Below are positions 1 through 8,842 of a stretch of DNA of 64,000 nucleotides, piece after piece. Source of the DNA: Peristeroidobacter soli (GTDB lineage: Bacteria; Pseudomonadota; Gammaproteobacteria; Steroidobacterales; Steroidobacteraceae); contig NZ_RYEV01000003.1 of assembly GCF_004138485.1 (NCBI RefSeq), forward strand, positions 620,001-684,000, written 5' to 3'. How positions within the stretch are numbered: the first letter of the stretch is position 1; every line of letters starts with the position of its first letter. Both the position numbers and the translations under genes were made by a program. The notes under the pieces are model-generated. The model did no database searches, was not told where the DNA came from, and saw only the letters and a program-made list of their open reading frames with translations.

Positions 1-1
1 T

Positions 2-1165
2 TGGCAGCCCAATGTGCCGCCCGCCTGGGTGAAGTCGTTCGTCGAGCGATGTTTCAGCGCGTCGCCTTTCTATCGTCGTTACGGCGCCATGCCTCGCAGC
101 TTCACCGAGCTGCCAACGATGACACGCGAAGATCTCGCGCGTGACATGCCGTATCTGGTGCCGGACGACATCGATATCGACCGGCTCATCAACTTTCGAA
201 CCAGCGGCACCAGCGGCCATCCGTTGCTGATGGCATCGCATCCGCTGGTCGCGGCTCAGTACCTCGGTTATCACAAACGGGCGCTGCGCCGGTTCGGTGT
301 GACGCTCAGGCACGGGCGCGGCCAGGTTGGCGTCATCCTGCTGGGCGTGCAGTCCATCTGCTTCACGTATGTCTCCATCACGCCGACCATGGATGATTCG
401 GGTCTGGCGAAGATCAATCTGCATCCTAACGACTGGCGCTCGCTCGACGACCGGGCGAAGTATCTGGAGGCGATGAATCCGGAGGTGCTCGCGGGCGATC
501 CCATTTCGTTCGCGACGCTGCTCGACATCGATCCCAAGCTCCGACCCGCCGCGTTGCTATCCACGTCGATGACGCTCATGCCGGCGCTTCGCGAGCGGCT
601 CGAGGAACGTTTCGGCTGTCCCGTGCTCGACCTCTACTCCATGAACGAAGCGGGGCCGATTGCGGTGCTCGATGAGACAGCGGGCGGTCATGTGCTGCTT
701 CAACAGCGCATGTATGTGGAGATTCTGGATGATGCCGATCGGCCTGTCGCTCCGGGCCAGCGCGGCGAAGTGACGCTCACCGGCGGCTTCAACTTCTGCC
801 TGCCGCTGGTTCGTTATCGCACCGGAGATCACGCGTCGCTGGAACGTCGCGGCGACGATCTCGTGCTGATCGGGCTCGAAGGCCGGCCGCCCGTGAAGTA
901 CCGGCGTCACGATGGCCGGTGGCTCAACAACATCGAGATCACGCATGCGTTACGCCCGATGCCCATCGTGCAGTTCAGCGTGCATCAGGATGCGTCGGCG
1001 CATATCCGCGTCGACTACGTTGCGGCGTCGGTCGCGCCGGGCGATGTGGAGCGGGCGCTGCGAGCGCTGTTTGGTGAGGAAACTTCGTTGCAAGTCAGTC
1101 AGGTCGACAGCTTCGATCGCAAGATCATTCAATACACGTCTGCGTTGCCCGGAGCGCAGGCGTGA
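2..1165 (+). CDS. PaaK-like AMP-dependent ligase (5' end outside window)
   Basis: This resembles the phenylacetate-CoA ligase / coenzyme F390 synthetase branch of adenylate-forming enzymes, which activate a carboxylate with ATP. Visible motifs, counted from the GTG at 14, are the glycine-rich TSGTSG loop (residues 63-68), YSMNEAG (208-214) and YRTGD (268-272), followed by a short C-terminal domain. The frame stays open to base 2 with sensible residues before the GTG, so the true start probably lies outside the window. Its stop overlaps the GTG start of pnuC (GTGA), implying co-transcription with pnuC and nadR. The substrate is unknown. A link to NAD metabolism is suggested only by position. 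Confidence 0.75.
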   Translation, partial: WQPNVPPAWVKSFVERCFSASPFYRRYGAMPRSFTELPTMTREDLARDMPYLVPDDIDIDRLINFRTSGTSGHPLLMASHPLVAAQYLGYHKRALRRFGVTLRHGRGQVGVILLGVQSICFTYVSITPTMDDSGLAKINLHPNDWRSLDDRAKYLEAMNPEVLAGDPISFATLLDIDPKLRPAALLSTSMTLMPALRERLEERFGCPVLDLYSMNEAGPIAVLDETAGGHVLLQQRMYVEILDDADRPVAPGQRGEVTLTGGFNFCLPLVRYRTGDHASLERRGDDLVLIGLEGRPPVKYRRHDGRWLNNIEITHALRPMPIVQFSVHQDASAHIRVDYVAASVAPGDVERALRALFGEETSLQVSQVDSFDRKIIQYTSALPGAQA

Positions 1166-1758
1166 GAGCGTGGGAGATCGCCGCCAATCTGGCGTATCTG
1201 GTTTCCATCCTGCTCGCGACCCGGAACAGTGGGCACACGTGGTGGACCGGCATCGTCGGCTGCTTGCTGTTCGGTTGGGTGTTTCTGCAGACGCAGTTGT
1301 ACGCGGATCTGACGCTGCAGGGGTTCTTCATCGTCACCAGCATCTACGGCTGGTGGCATTGGCAGCGAGGTTGCGAAGGCGCGCCGGCGCCAATCCAGAG
1401 AAGCTCGGCGCGCGAGATCGTCATGTGGGCGGCGGCGGCAATTGTTGGTGCGATCGGCTACGGGGCGCTGCTGCTGAGGTTTACGGATGCGTATGCGCCG
1501 TTCGTCGACTCGCTGGTGCTGACGTTCAGCATTCTGGCGCAGCTTTTGTTGATGCGTCGGCGTGTCGAGACCTGGTGGTGTTGGCTGGTCGTGAACACCA
1601 TCGCGGTGCCCCTTTATCTGAGTCGTGATTTGCAGCTGACCGCCGCGTTCTACGCCGCCTATTGGGTCAATGCATGCGTGGCGATGCCACGCTGGTATGC
1701 GTTGTTGTGTCGGGAGCGGAGTCTGCAGGTGTCGCAGGTTTCCGCCGGTGCTCAGTGA
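1162..1758 (+). CDS. pnuC: PnuC-type nicotinamide riboside transporter
   Basis: This 198-residue polytopic inner-membrane protein shows the PnuC pattern: hydrophobic segments separated by short loops and a WW/WxxW-rich core (SGHTWWTG near residue 24, YGWWHWQRG near 62). PnuC proteins move nicotinamide riboside down its gradient, and trapping depends on phosphorylation by a ribosylnicotinamide kinase. The next gene encodes such a kinase. The start is a GTG that overlaps the previous stop, and the 3' end overlaps the nadR GTG start (GTGA), so all three genes appear translationally coupled. Length is slightly below the usual 200-250 residues. Confidence 0.9.
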   Translation: MRAWEIAANLAYLVSILLATRNSGHTWWTGIVGCLLFGWVFLQTQLYADLTLQGFFIVTSIYGWWHWQRGCEGAPAPIQRSSAREIVMWAAAAIVGAIGYGALLLRFTDAYAPFVDSLVLTFSILAQLLLMRRRVETWWCWLVVNTIAVPLYLSRDLQLTAAFYAAYWVNACVAMPRWYALLCRERSLQVSQVSAGAQ

Positions 1759-2855
1759 GTGCTCGATTTGAATGGGGTCTGGTGGTGGGGAAGTTCGCGC
1801 CGCTCCACCGAGGGCATCAGCATGTGATCGACACGGCATTGAGCCAGTGTCGTCACGTCGTTCTGCTGTCGTATTCGAATCCAGAGATGCCTGGCTGCGA
1901 GCCGGCGCGACGCGAGGGCTGGCTCGCGGCGCTATATCCGCAAACGACGCGGCTGGTCGTGACGAATGAGCGACTGGCGATATGGTTCGGCGATCAGCAG
2001 CGGCAGATTCCGCCGAACAGCGCGCCCGACGACGTGCATCGCGCGTTCACAGCGGAGTTGATCGAGCGCGTCGTAGGTCGCCGACTTCGACGCGATGCTT
2101 GCGCGCGATCGATTCCATGGTCGCGAGGCCTGGTCGACGCGGTGTTTACGAGCGAGAGCTATGGGGAAGGTTTCGCCGCATATCTCGACCGGTATTTTCG
2201 TCGCGTCGATTCATCGGCGAGGCCCGTTCAGCACGTGCTCGTGGACGCGGCCCGAACTACCGTTCCAACCTCCGGCACAAGCATCCGCGCCAACGTCCAC
2301 GCCGAACGTCAGTGGCTGCACCCTTCCGTCTACGCGTCTTTCGTCGATCGCATCGTGTGCCTCGGCGGTGAATCAAGCGGCAAGAGCACGCTGACGGAAG
2401 CTTTGGCTCGCGCGTTTGGCACATGTCATGCGCCGGAGTTCGGCAGGGAATTATGGGTGGAGCGCGGCGGCACCCTGGAGTTCGACGACTTGCTGCTGAT
2501 CGGCCGAACTCAAGTGGCGCGAGAAGAGCGTCTTGCCGGGCAGTCGAATCGCTACTTGTTCTGTGACACCTCGCCGCTGACGACGCTGTTCTATTGTCTG
2601 GAGCAGTTCGGCAGGGCCGCGTCCGAGCTGGAGCGCCTCGCCGATCGCGAATACGCGCTGACCATTCTGTGCGCGCCGGACTTCGATTTCGTCCAGGACG
2701 GCACGCGGCGCGAGCCTGAGTTCCGTCTGAAGCAACACCAGTGGTATTTGCAAGAGCTGCAGCGACGCGGCGTGCCTTATATCGAGGTACGCGGCAGTGT
2801 CGAGGCGCGGATCGAGCAGGTGGACAGAGCGCTGGTTACTCGATCCGGCGCTTGA
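1755..2855 (+). CDS. nadR: NadR-like NMN adenylyltransferase / ribosylnicotinamide kinase
   Basis: This 366-residue bifunctional protein should phosphorylate nicotinamide riboside and adenylylate NMN to NAD. The N-terminal nucleotidyltransferase has GKFAPLHRGH (residues 12-21), the GxFxPxHxGH signature. The C-terminal kinase has a P-loop, GGESSGKST (204-212). The helix-turn-helix repressor domain found in enterobacterial NadR is absent, so this form should be purely enzymatic. I place the start at the GTG at 1755, which overlaps the pnuC stop and puts the catalytic motif near the N terminus as in the family. An upstream in-frame start would run inside pnuC. The 3' end overlaps the convergent RpiR gene by 20 bp. 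Confidence 0.88.
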   Translation: MSARFEWGLVVGKFAPLHRGHQHVIDTALSQCRHVVLLSYSNPEMPGCEPARREGWLAALYPQTTRLVVTNERLAIWFGDQQRQIPPNSAPDDVHRAFTAELIERVVGRRLRRDACARSIPWSRGLVDAVFTSESYGEGFAAYLDRYFRRVDSSARPVQHVLVDAARTTVPTSGTSIRANVHAERQWLHPSVYASFVDRIVCLGGESSGKSTLTEALARAFGTCHAPEFGRELWVERGGTLEFDDLLLIGRTQVAREERLAGQSNRYLFCDTSPLTTLFYCLEQFGRAASELERLADREYALTILCAPDFDFVQDGTRREPEFRLKQHQWYLQELQRRGVPYIEVRGSVEARIEQVDRALVTRSGA

Positions 2856-3729
2856 TCAGTTCCTCGCCGGAGGCCTGCAGCTTGGCCGCCGTCCGGCTCT
2901 TGTGCTTCAGGGCCAGGAAAACGAACAAGGCATCGATCAACGCCAGTTGCGTGACGCGCGAGGCCAGCGGCGCCTGGAAATATTTGATCTCGCTCGGCGT
3001 CGCGTACAAACAATAATCGCTGTGGGTGGTGATCGGCGACTTCATGGCGTTGGTCAGGCCGATGGTGGTCGCGCCCTTGGCCTTGGCGACCTCCAGGCAT
3101 TCCACGGTTTCGCGAGTCGTGCCCGACAACGAAATGCCGATCGCCACGTCGCCTTTCTCGAGCTGAGTGGCGGCGATCAGCTGGATATGTGAATCGAAGT
3201 GGGCCGATGCCTGCAGGCCGAGCAGCAGGAATTTGCAGTACGCCGTATGCGCGACGGGATAGGACAGGCCGATGGAGAACAGCTCCACGCGACGGCTCTT
3301 GTCGATGACCTGCGCAATCTTCTCGAACTGGGCCGGCGGATTGATCTGCAGCGTCTCGGTCAGGCTTTGCGCGTGAACTCCGAACACTTTCTCCAGCAGC
3401 GTGCCGCTTTCCTGAGTGTGGCCGGCCGGTAGCCCCGACTGCGCCAGGTCCCGGGCCAGCGCGATCTTGAACTCGGCAAAGCCGGTCAGACCGACGCGAC
3501 GACAGAACGCCACGATGGCGCCGACACTGGCGCCACAGTCGTCTTTCAACTGCGCGATCGAGGAGGTGATGACCCGTTCCGGGTCGGCGAGCACACAGTC
3601 CGCGATCAACCGGTCTGTCGGATTGAGGGACGCGAGGATCCCTTTGATATAGGTCAGCAACGGCCGCCGGCTGTCCGCCAGCGTGTCAGTCGATGCCTTT
3701 ATTGATGAGTTCTTGCGTCGCACACGCAC
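2836..3729 (-). CDS. RpiR/MurR-family transcriptional regulator
   Basis: This 297-residue protein has the RpiR layout: an N-terminal helix-turn-helix of about 75 residues (around 25-100, with ITSSIAQLKDDCGASVGAIV) followed by a SIS sugar-phosphate isomerase-like domain (about 140-265, with ELFSIGLSYPVAH and GISLSGTTRETVE). SIS domains in this family bind phosphosugars as effectors. The gene is divergent from the sugar operon starting at 3881, and the 151-bp gap between them carries two matching palindromes that are plausible binding sites. It probably controls that operon and itself. The start is a GTG at 3729, with other starts possible slightly inside. The effector is unknown. Confidence 0.9.
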   Translation of the reverse strand: MRVRRKNSSIKASTDTLADSRRPLLTYIKGILASLNPTDRLIADCVLADPERVITSSIAQLKDDCGASVGAIVAFCRRVGLTGFAEFKIALARDLAQSGLPAGHTQESGTLLEKVFGVHAQSLTETLQINPPAQFEKIAQVIDKSRRVELFSIGLSYPVAHTAYCKFLLLGLQASAHFDSHIQLIAATQLEKGDVAIGISLSGTTRETVECLEVAKAKGATTIGLTNAMKSPITTHSDYCLYATPSEIKYFQAPLASRVTQLALIDALFVFLALKHKSRTAAKLQASGEELIKRRIE

Positions 3730-3773
3730 ATTCTATGAGCAGCCTTGACAGCGCACCAGCGGCCGCGTAGTTT

Positions 3774-3786
3774 TGAACCAAGTTCA
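3774..3786. promoter_or_regulatory. Palindrome TGAAC-N3-GTTCA, site 1
   Basis: A perfect 13-bp inverted repeat with half sites TGAAC and GTTCA and spacer CAA, in the AT-rich divergent region between the RpiR gene and the sugar operon. An identical pair of half sites recurs 31 bp away (about three helical turns). That spacing and position suggest operator sites for the adjacent RpiR-family regulator. Assignment to this protein is inference. Confidence 0.6.
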
Positions 3787-3804
3787 TTAACACTACAACA
3801 TTTG

Positions 3805-3817
3805 TGAACATAGTTCA
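3805..3817. promoter_or_regulatory. Palindrome TGAAC-N3-GTTCA, site 2
   Basis: The second copy of the same 13-bp inverted repeat, with spacer ATA. A further lone half site, GTTCA, lies at 3824-3828. Together the sites cover the likely promoter zone of the operon whose first start codon is at 3881. Confidence 0.6.
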
Positions 3818-3880
3818 GTCGTAGTTCACAGGCTGTTTCCCAGGGGTTTCCGCTCTTTTCTCGAATCACGGGTTCATTTC

Positions 3881-4741
3881 ATGTCGCTCGAATCGATCAC
3901 TCGCCTGATGCAACACGCCCGCCACCACGACTACGCTCTGGGGTATTTCGAGAGTTGGAGCCTCGAGTCGGTCCAGGGCGTCATCGATGCGGCCGAGGCC
4001 ACCCGCTCGCCCATCATCATCGGTTTCAACGGCGAATGGCTGGCCGAGCGCCAGAACGCCTCGTCCCAGGAACTGCGTCTGTATGCCGCCCTGGGCAAGG
4101 CGGCGGCCGAGCAGGCCGGCGTGCCGGTGGGTTTCATTTTCAATGAATGTCCGAACGACGCCTGGGTCGAGCAGGCCATCGGCGCCGGTTTCAATCTGGT
4201 CATGCCCGCGGACCCGCAGGCGCCGCTGGAGGACTACACCCGCCGGGTGAAGCGGCTGACCGCGCTGGCCCACAGCCGCCAGGTGGCGGTGGAGGCCGAT
4301 TTCGAAGGCGACGATCTGGAGACCGCCGACTATGCCGACGGCGCCGCGAAGTTCGTGGCCGAGACCGGCGTCGATCTGCTGGCGGTCAGTGTCGGCAACG
4401 AAGAAATCAAATTGCAGGGCCGGGCGCCGCTCGACCTGAGCCGTCTGGAAGCGGTGGGGCGCAAGCTCGATGTGCCGCTGGTGTTACACGGCGGCACCGG
4501 CATCGAGGACGACTCGATCAAGGCCGCGATCCATCTGGGTGTCAGGAAGATCAACTATGGCACCTACATGAAGCAGAAGTATCTTCGGGTGATCCGCCAG
4601 GCGCTGGCCACGGCCGAGCCGAATCCGCATGCCCTGCTCGGCGACGGCAGCGACACCGATCTGATGGTGGTCGGCCGTCAGGTGGTGAAAGAGGCGGTGC
4701 TGGAACGTATCGAACTTCTCGGGTGCTGCGGCAGGGCGTGA
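3881..4741 (+). CDS. Class II aldolase-fold protein with altered metal ligands
   Basis: This 286-residue protein belongs by overall pattern to the class II fructose/tagatose-bisphosphate aldolase family (GatY/KbaY/FbaA). It has HHDYALGYF near the N terminus, GAGFNLVMPAD, an AKFVAETGVDLLAVSVG segment, LVLHGGTGI, and RKINYGTYMKQ. However, the usual catalytic/zinc pair DH in the LHxDH block reads N88-E89 (GFIFNEC), and the second zinc histidine (GTAHG in relatives) aligns with E175. Only the third histidine, H203, is kept. It may use another metal arrangement, another reaction, or no aldol chemistry. It is the first gene of the operon, 139 bp from the regulator-side palindromes, with pfkB 3 bp downstream. 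Confidence 0.8.
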   Translation: MSLESITRLMQHARHHDYALGYFESWSLESVQGVIDAAEATRSPIIIGFNGEWLAERQNASSQELRLYAALGKAAAEQAGVPVGFIFNECPNDAWVEQAIGAGFNLVMPADPQAPLEDYTRRVKRLTALAHSRQVAVEADFEGDDLETADYADGAAKFVAETGVDLLAVSVGNEEIKLQGRAPLDLSRLEAVGRKLDVPLVLHGGTGIEDDSIKAAIHLGVRKINYGTYMKQKYLRVIRQALATAEPNPHALLGDGSDTDLMVVGRQVVKEAVLERIELLGCCGRA

Positions 4742-4744
4742 TCT

Positions 4745-5698
4745 ATGCCTGACGTGGGCTGTGCAGGACTCCTGGTCGAAGACACTTTCTGCGGTCCGCT
4801 GGCGGCGCTGCCGCCGGCCGGGTCGTTGGTGGCGCTCGACGACATGCCGGTGCGTGCCGGCGGTTGTGCCGCCAATGTGGCCATCGACCTTGCCAAGCAG
4901 GGCATTGCCGTCGATCTCGCCGGCTGTGTCGGGCGCGACGGTTCCGCCGATGCGCTGCTGAAAACATTCGCAAAACACGATGTCGGTGCTTCGCGAGTCC
5001 TGCGGGTCGAGCAGTATCCGACCAGCCGCACCATCATTTTATTGATCGAAGGGCAGGACCGGCGCTACCTGCACGTGATCGGCGCCAACCGCGCGTTCAG
5101 TATCGATCAGATCTCCCATCAGTGGCTGTCGTCGCTGAAAGTCTTTTATCTCGGTGGTTTGTTTGCTCTGCCCGGCATCGAGTTCGCCAAGCTCGCAGCG
5201 CTGCTGGCGTTCTGTCGCGAAGCCAACGTCAAGACGGTGGTCGATGTGGTGGTGCCCGAGGGGCAGGGCGGCGTCACGGCGCTGAAGTCGTTGTTGCCCC
5301 TCATCGACGTGTTCCTGCCGAACGACGACGAAGCCCGTGCCTTCACGGGGCTCTCCGATCCGTTCGATCAAGTGCGTGCGCTCACCGAGGCCGGTGCCAA
5401 CACTGTGATCGTGACTCGTGGCGGGCTCGGCTCGGTCGCCGCACGAGGCGGCAAGATCTGGACCTGCGGTGCTTACAGCATGAACGTGGTCGATCCATCC
5501 GGCTCCGGTGATGCATTTACGTCGGGCGTCATTCGCAGCCTGCTGCAGAACTGGAACTTGCCACAGACCCTTCGTTACGCGAGCGCCGTCGGCGCGTCGG
5601 CTACCCGAGCCGCGGGCACGACCGATTCCGTTTTCTCCGCCGCGGAAGCCGAAGCCTTTGCAATCGACCATCCGCTGACTGTCTCCGAGGTTCGTTGA
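4745..5698 (+). CDS. PfkB-family carbohydrate kinase
   Basis: This 317-residue ribokinase-fold kinase is expected to phosphorylate a sugar or sugar phosphate with ATP. It shows the N-terminal substrate-binding GGCAANVAIDLAKQG block (about residues 39-53), an NDDEA motif, and the C-terminal signature DPSGSGDAFTSG with D256 as the likely catalytic base. The common GAGD anion hole is GSGD here. It lies 3 bp after the aldolase-like gene and is followed at once by the lipoyl-domain gene. The substrate cannot be read from sequence. The nearby isomerase-like and epimerase-like genes suggest a ketose or its phosphate. Confidence 0.88.
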   Translation: MPDVGCAGLLVEDTFCGPLAALPPAGSLVALDDMPVRAGGCAANVAIDLAKQGIAVDLAGCVGRDGSADALLKTFAKHDVGASRVLRVEQYPTSRTIILLIEGQDRRYLHVIGANRAFSIDQISHQWLSSLKVFYLGGLFALPGIEFAKLAALLAFCREANVKTVVDVVVPEGQGGVTALKSLLPLIDVFLPNDDEARAFTGLSDPFDQVRALTEAGANTVIVTRGGLGSVAARGGKIWTCGAYSMNVVDPSGSGDAFTSGVIRSLLQNWNLPQTLRYASAVGASATRAAGTTDSVFSAAEAEAFAIDHPLTVSEVR

Positions 5699-5700
5699 GT

Positions 5701-5943
5701 ATGGAAGTGAATATGAAGATGCCGGATCTCGCCACCAATGAAGGCGTGGAGCTCGGCATCACCCGTTGGCTCGCCAATGTCGGCGACGCCGTGAAGCGCG
5801 GTCAGGCGCTGCTCGAGATCGAGACCGATAAAGCGGTCCAGGAAGTGGAGTGCATCGCCAACGGCACGCTCCAGACCATTCATGTGCAGTCGGGGGAGAA
5901 GGTTCCCGTCGGCACCGTCATCGCGACCATCAAGGTGAGCTGA
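5701..5943 (+). CDS. Free-standing lipoyl/biotinyl-attachment domain protein
   Basis: This 80-residue protein is essentially a single biotinyl_lipoyl domain. It has VNMKMPDLA at the N terminus, GDAVKRGQALLEIETDKA with the modifiable K44 in the ETDKA turn typical of lipoyl domains, and GEKVPVGTVIATI at the end. In 2-oxoacid dehydrogenase complexes such domains are fused to the E2 acyltransferase. Here there is no catalytic E2 domain. Its stop overlaps the ATG of the fused E1 gene, so it is probably the acyl carrier for that E1. ATG 5701 was chosen because the open frame upstream begins only with a TTG inside the kinase stop. ATG 5713 is an alternative. Confidence 0.88.
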   Translation: MEVNMKMPDLATNEGVELGITRWLANVGDAVKRGQALLEIETDKAVQEVECIANGTLQTIHVQSGEKVPVGTVIATIKVS

Positions 5944-7955
5944 TGTCAGGCCACGACCGCAAGTTCCTGCTGGGGCTGTATGAACGGATGCTGTTGATCC
6001 GTGAGTTCGAGGATACGGTCAAGTTCCTGTTCCTCGAAGGCACCATGCCCGGGACCATTCATCAATGTCAGGGGCAGGAGGCGACCGCTGTCGGCGTGTG
6101 CGCGGCGCTCGGTGCCGATGACTGGATTACGTCGACGTTTCGGGGACACGGCCATGCGCTGGCGAAAGGGCTGACCCCGCAGGAAATGATGGACGAGTTG
6201 TTCGGTGCCGAGACCGGCTGCTGCAAGGGTCGCGGCGGCTCGATGCACATGGGCAACATGAGCAAGGGGATGGTCCCGGGAATCGCCATCGTCGCAGGAG
6301 GCATCCCGCTGGCTGCCGGCATGGCGCTGTCATTCAAGATGGAAAACAAGCCACACGTAGTGGCGTCCTTCTTTGGTGACGGCGCCATTGCCGAGGGCGC
6401 CTTCCATGAAGGCGTCAACATGGCGGCCATCTGGGATCTGCCGCTCATCCTGGTCTGTGAAAACAATCTTTACGGCGCGTCGACGCATGTCGATCTGGTG
6501 ATGAAGAACTCGCGCATCTCGGAGCGCGCGAAGTCCTACGGATTCCGTGGTGAGACGGTCGACGGCAACGATGTGCTCGCAGTCTATGAAGCCTCGCAAA
6601 GAGCGGTCGCCGATTGCCGTGCTGGCAAAGGCCCGGTGTTGCTCGAACTGCTGACCTATCGTCGCACCGGCCACTCGCGTCGCGACCCGTGTCATTACCA
6701 ACCTAAAGATGAGCGCGAGGCGTGGGCCCAGCGCGATCCCATCGAGCGATTCCGTGAGCAGGCTCATATCACCGCGGAAGAGCATGAGCTCATCAACACG
6801 CGCATTCAAAAGATGCTCGCCGACTGTGTGGAGCGAGCCAAGGTCGCGCCTCACCCGAGCGTGAGCGGGCTGGCCGAGTACGTTTTTGTCGAGGCGCCGC
6901 CGCGATCCCCTGCTCTCAATGTACAGAACCCCGTCGTGAGTGCAGCCGGGTCAACGCGGCGTCTCGGCATCGCCGAGGCGTTGCGCGAAGGGATCGCCGA
7001 AGAAATGGCGGCGGATCCACGCGTGTTCTGCATCGGTGAAGATATTGGGGTGCCGGGAGGTTGGGGCGGGGCGTTCACGGTGACGCTGGGCCTGGAGAAG
7101 AAGTATTCCGAGCGGATGATCAATACGCCGATCGCGGAACTCGGCTTCTTCGGCCTGGCCACCGGGGCGGCGATGATGGGCATGCGCCCCATCGCCGACG
7201 TGCAGTATGGCGATTTCCTGTTCCTGGCCAGCGATCAGATCATCAATAACGCGGCCAAGCTTCGTTACATGTCGGGCGGCACCATCAGCGTTCCGCTGGT
7301 GATGCGCGCACCGGTCGGCGCGACCGGTCGCGGCTCGCAGCACGCTCAAAACATGGAACGTTACTTCACCGGTGTTCCAGGCTTGAAAGTCGTTGCGCCA
7401 TCGAATGCGTACGACGCCAAGGGTTTGCTCAAGGCCGCGCTCCGCGATGGCAATCCGGTGCTGATGTTCGAGCACAAGTTGTTGTACGGCTCGAAGGGCG
7501 CGCGTGCAGAGGGTGGCGCCGTGGACGCGTCGAGTGACGTTCCGGCGGAAGATTACATCGTGCCGCTCGGCAAGGCCGCGGTTCGACGCGAAGGCAAGAA
7601 CGTCACCGTGCTCGCCTGGCTCTTGATGGTCCATTACGCGATGCAGACGGCCGACGAGCTCGATGCGGAAGTCATCGACGTGCGCAGTCTGAATCCCATC
7701 GATTGGGACACGATTGGCGCGTCCGTGCGCAAGACCGGTCGCGCCGTGATCGTGGAGGAAGGTCCGATCACGGGCGGTGTCGGTGCCGAGATCGCCGCCG
7801 GCATCGCCGAACGCTGGCCGTCGGTGCGCGTGACTCGCGTCGCCTCGCCAGATGTCCCTGTTCCTTTCACGCCCGTGCTCGAGAACGCGTATCGACCCGA
7901 TGCGAATCGGATCTCCGCGGGCGTGCGCCAGATTTTGGAGGAGAGTCATGGCTGA
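5943..7955 (+). CDS. Fused alpha-beta E1 component, thiamine-diphosphate dehydrogenase
   Basis: This 670-residue protein joins the alpha and beta subunits of a pyruvate/acetoin/branched-chain-type E1. The alpha half (about 1-325) has the ThDP motif GDGAIAEG (145-152) ending in N175 and the [11 protein letters not shown] loop. The beta half (about 337-670) starts at [13 protein letters not shown] and contains [19 protein letters not shown] and [16 protein letters not shown]. Such enzymes decarboxylate a 2-oxo acid or cleave acetoin-like compounds and transfer the acyl group to a lipoyl domain. The preceding gene supplies a lipoyl domain, but no E2 or E3 gene is present in the window. The substrate is unknown. 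The ATG at 5943 overlaps the previous TGA. Confidence 0.88.
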   Translation: MSGHDRKFLLGLYERMLLIREFEDTVKFLFLEGTMPGTIHQCQGQEATAVGVCAALGADDWITSTFRGHGHALAKGLTPQEMMDELFGAETGCCKGRGGSMHMGNMSKGMVPGIAIVAGGIPLAAGMALSFKMENKPHVVASFFGDGAIAEGAFHEGVNMAAIWDLPLILVCENNLYGASTHVDLVMKNSRISERAKSYGFRGETVDGNDVLAVYEASQRAVADCRAGKGPVLLELLTYRRTGHSRRDPCHYQPKDEREAWAQRDPIERFREQAHITAEEHELINTRIQKMLADCVERAKVAPHPSVSGLAEYVFVEAPPRSPALNVQNPVVSAAGSTRRLGIAEALREGIAEEMAADPRVFCIGEDIGVPGGWGGAFTVTLGLEKKYSERMINTPIAELGFFGLATGAAMMGMRPIADVQYGDFLFLASDQIINNAAKLRYMSGGTISVPLVMRAPVGATGRGSQHAQNMERYFTGVPGLKVVAPSNAYDAKGLLKAALRDGNPVLMFEHKLLYGSKGARAEGGAVDASSDVPAEDYIVPLGKAAVRREGKNVTVLAWLLMVHYAMQTADELDAEVIDVRSLNPIDWDTIGASVRKTGRAVIVEEGPITGGVGAEIAAGIAERWPSVRVTRVASPDVPVPFTPVLENAYRPDANRISAGVRQILEESHG

Positions 7956-8841
7956 TACAGACGGTCTGAAAGAAGCGAAGAACTTTCATGAAGACGTGCC
8001 GATGCGCACGCCCGGGTTCTTCCTGCGCGGCGCGGGCTCGCTGGATTGGGGAATGAAGAATCGCCTGGCGCGCATCTTCAACCCCGAGACGGCGCGCACG
8101 GTGATGCTCGCCATCGATCATGGCTATTTCCAGGGACCGACGACCGGTCTGGAGCGCGTCGATCTGAACATCGTCCCGCTCATGCCCATGGCCGATGCGT
8201 TGATGCTCACGCGCGGCATTCTGCGATCCACGGTGCCGCCGGCCATCAACAAGCCCATCGTCATGCGTTGTAGCGGCGGTCCCAGCATTCTCAAGGAACT
8301 GTCGAACGAAGAGCTGGCGGTCGATATCGAAGACGCCATTCGCATGAATGTGTCGGCGCTGACCACGCAGGTGTTCATCGGCGGTCAGTTCGAGACGCAC
8401 TCGGTGCACAACATGACGCGACTGGTCGACATGGGCCTGCGCTATAGCATCCCGACGATGGCGGTCACGGCGGTGGGCAAGGAGCTGACGCGTGATGCTC
8501 AGTATCTGCGCCTGGCTTGCCGCATCTGTGCCGAGCTCGGCGCGCAGATCGTCAAGACTTACTACTGCGCCGAAGGCTTCGAAACCGTCACGGCATCGTG
8601 CCCGGTGCCCATCGTCATGGCCGGTGGCAAGAAGCTGCCGGAACTCGAGGCGTTGACGATGGCATACAACGCCATCCAGCGCGGCGCCGCCGGTGTCGAC
8701 ATGGGTCGAAACATTTTCCAGAGCGACGCGCCGCGCGCCATGATGCAGGCGATTCACAAAGTCGTGCACAACGGCCTCAAGCCCAAGGAAGCGCATGAGC
8801 TGTTCCTGAGCTTGAGAAGCGAAGAGTCGAAGGGACGTTGA
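7948..8841 (+). CDS. LsrF-like class I aldolase / thiolase
   Basis: This 297-residue DeoC/FbaB-type TIM barrel closely follows LsrF, which transfers the acetyl group of 3-hydroxy-5-phosphonooxypentane-2,4-dione to CoA during AI-2 breakdown. Key blocks are [16 protein letters not shown] with H58, and IVKTYYC with the Schiff-base lysine K203, followed by [15 protein letters not shown]. These fall at the positions I recall for the E. coli enzyme. No other lsr gene is nearby, so the substrate is probably an analogous phosphorylated diketone or ketose of this operon. The ATG at 7948 has a strong GGAGGAG Shine-Dalgarno and overlaps the E1 3' end by 8 bp. Confidence 0.85.
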   Translation: MADTDGLKEAKNFHEDVPMRTPGFFLRGAGSLDWGMKNRLARIFNPETARTVMLAIDHGYFQGPTTGLERVDLNIVPLMPMADALMLTRGILRSTVPPAINKPIVMRCSGGPSILKELSNEELAVDIEDAIRMNVSALTTQVFIGGQFETHSVHNMTRLVDMGLRYSIPTMAVTAVGKELTRDAQYLRLACRICAELGAQIVKTYYCAEGFETVTASCPVPIVMAGGKKLPELEALTMAYNAIQRGAAGVDMGRNIFQSDAPRAMMQAIHKVVHNGLKPKEAHELFLSLRSEESKGR

Positions 8842-8842
8842 G

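Noticed and set aside
7948-8841. Reading the LsrF-like gene as proof of AI-2 quorum-signal processing
   Set aside because: No lsrK, lsrR, lsrG or transporter is present, and the operon is built around other sugar enzymes.
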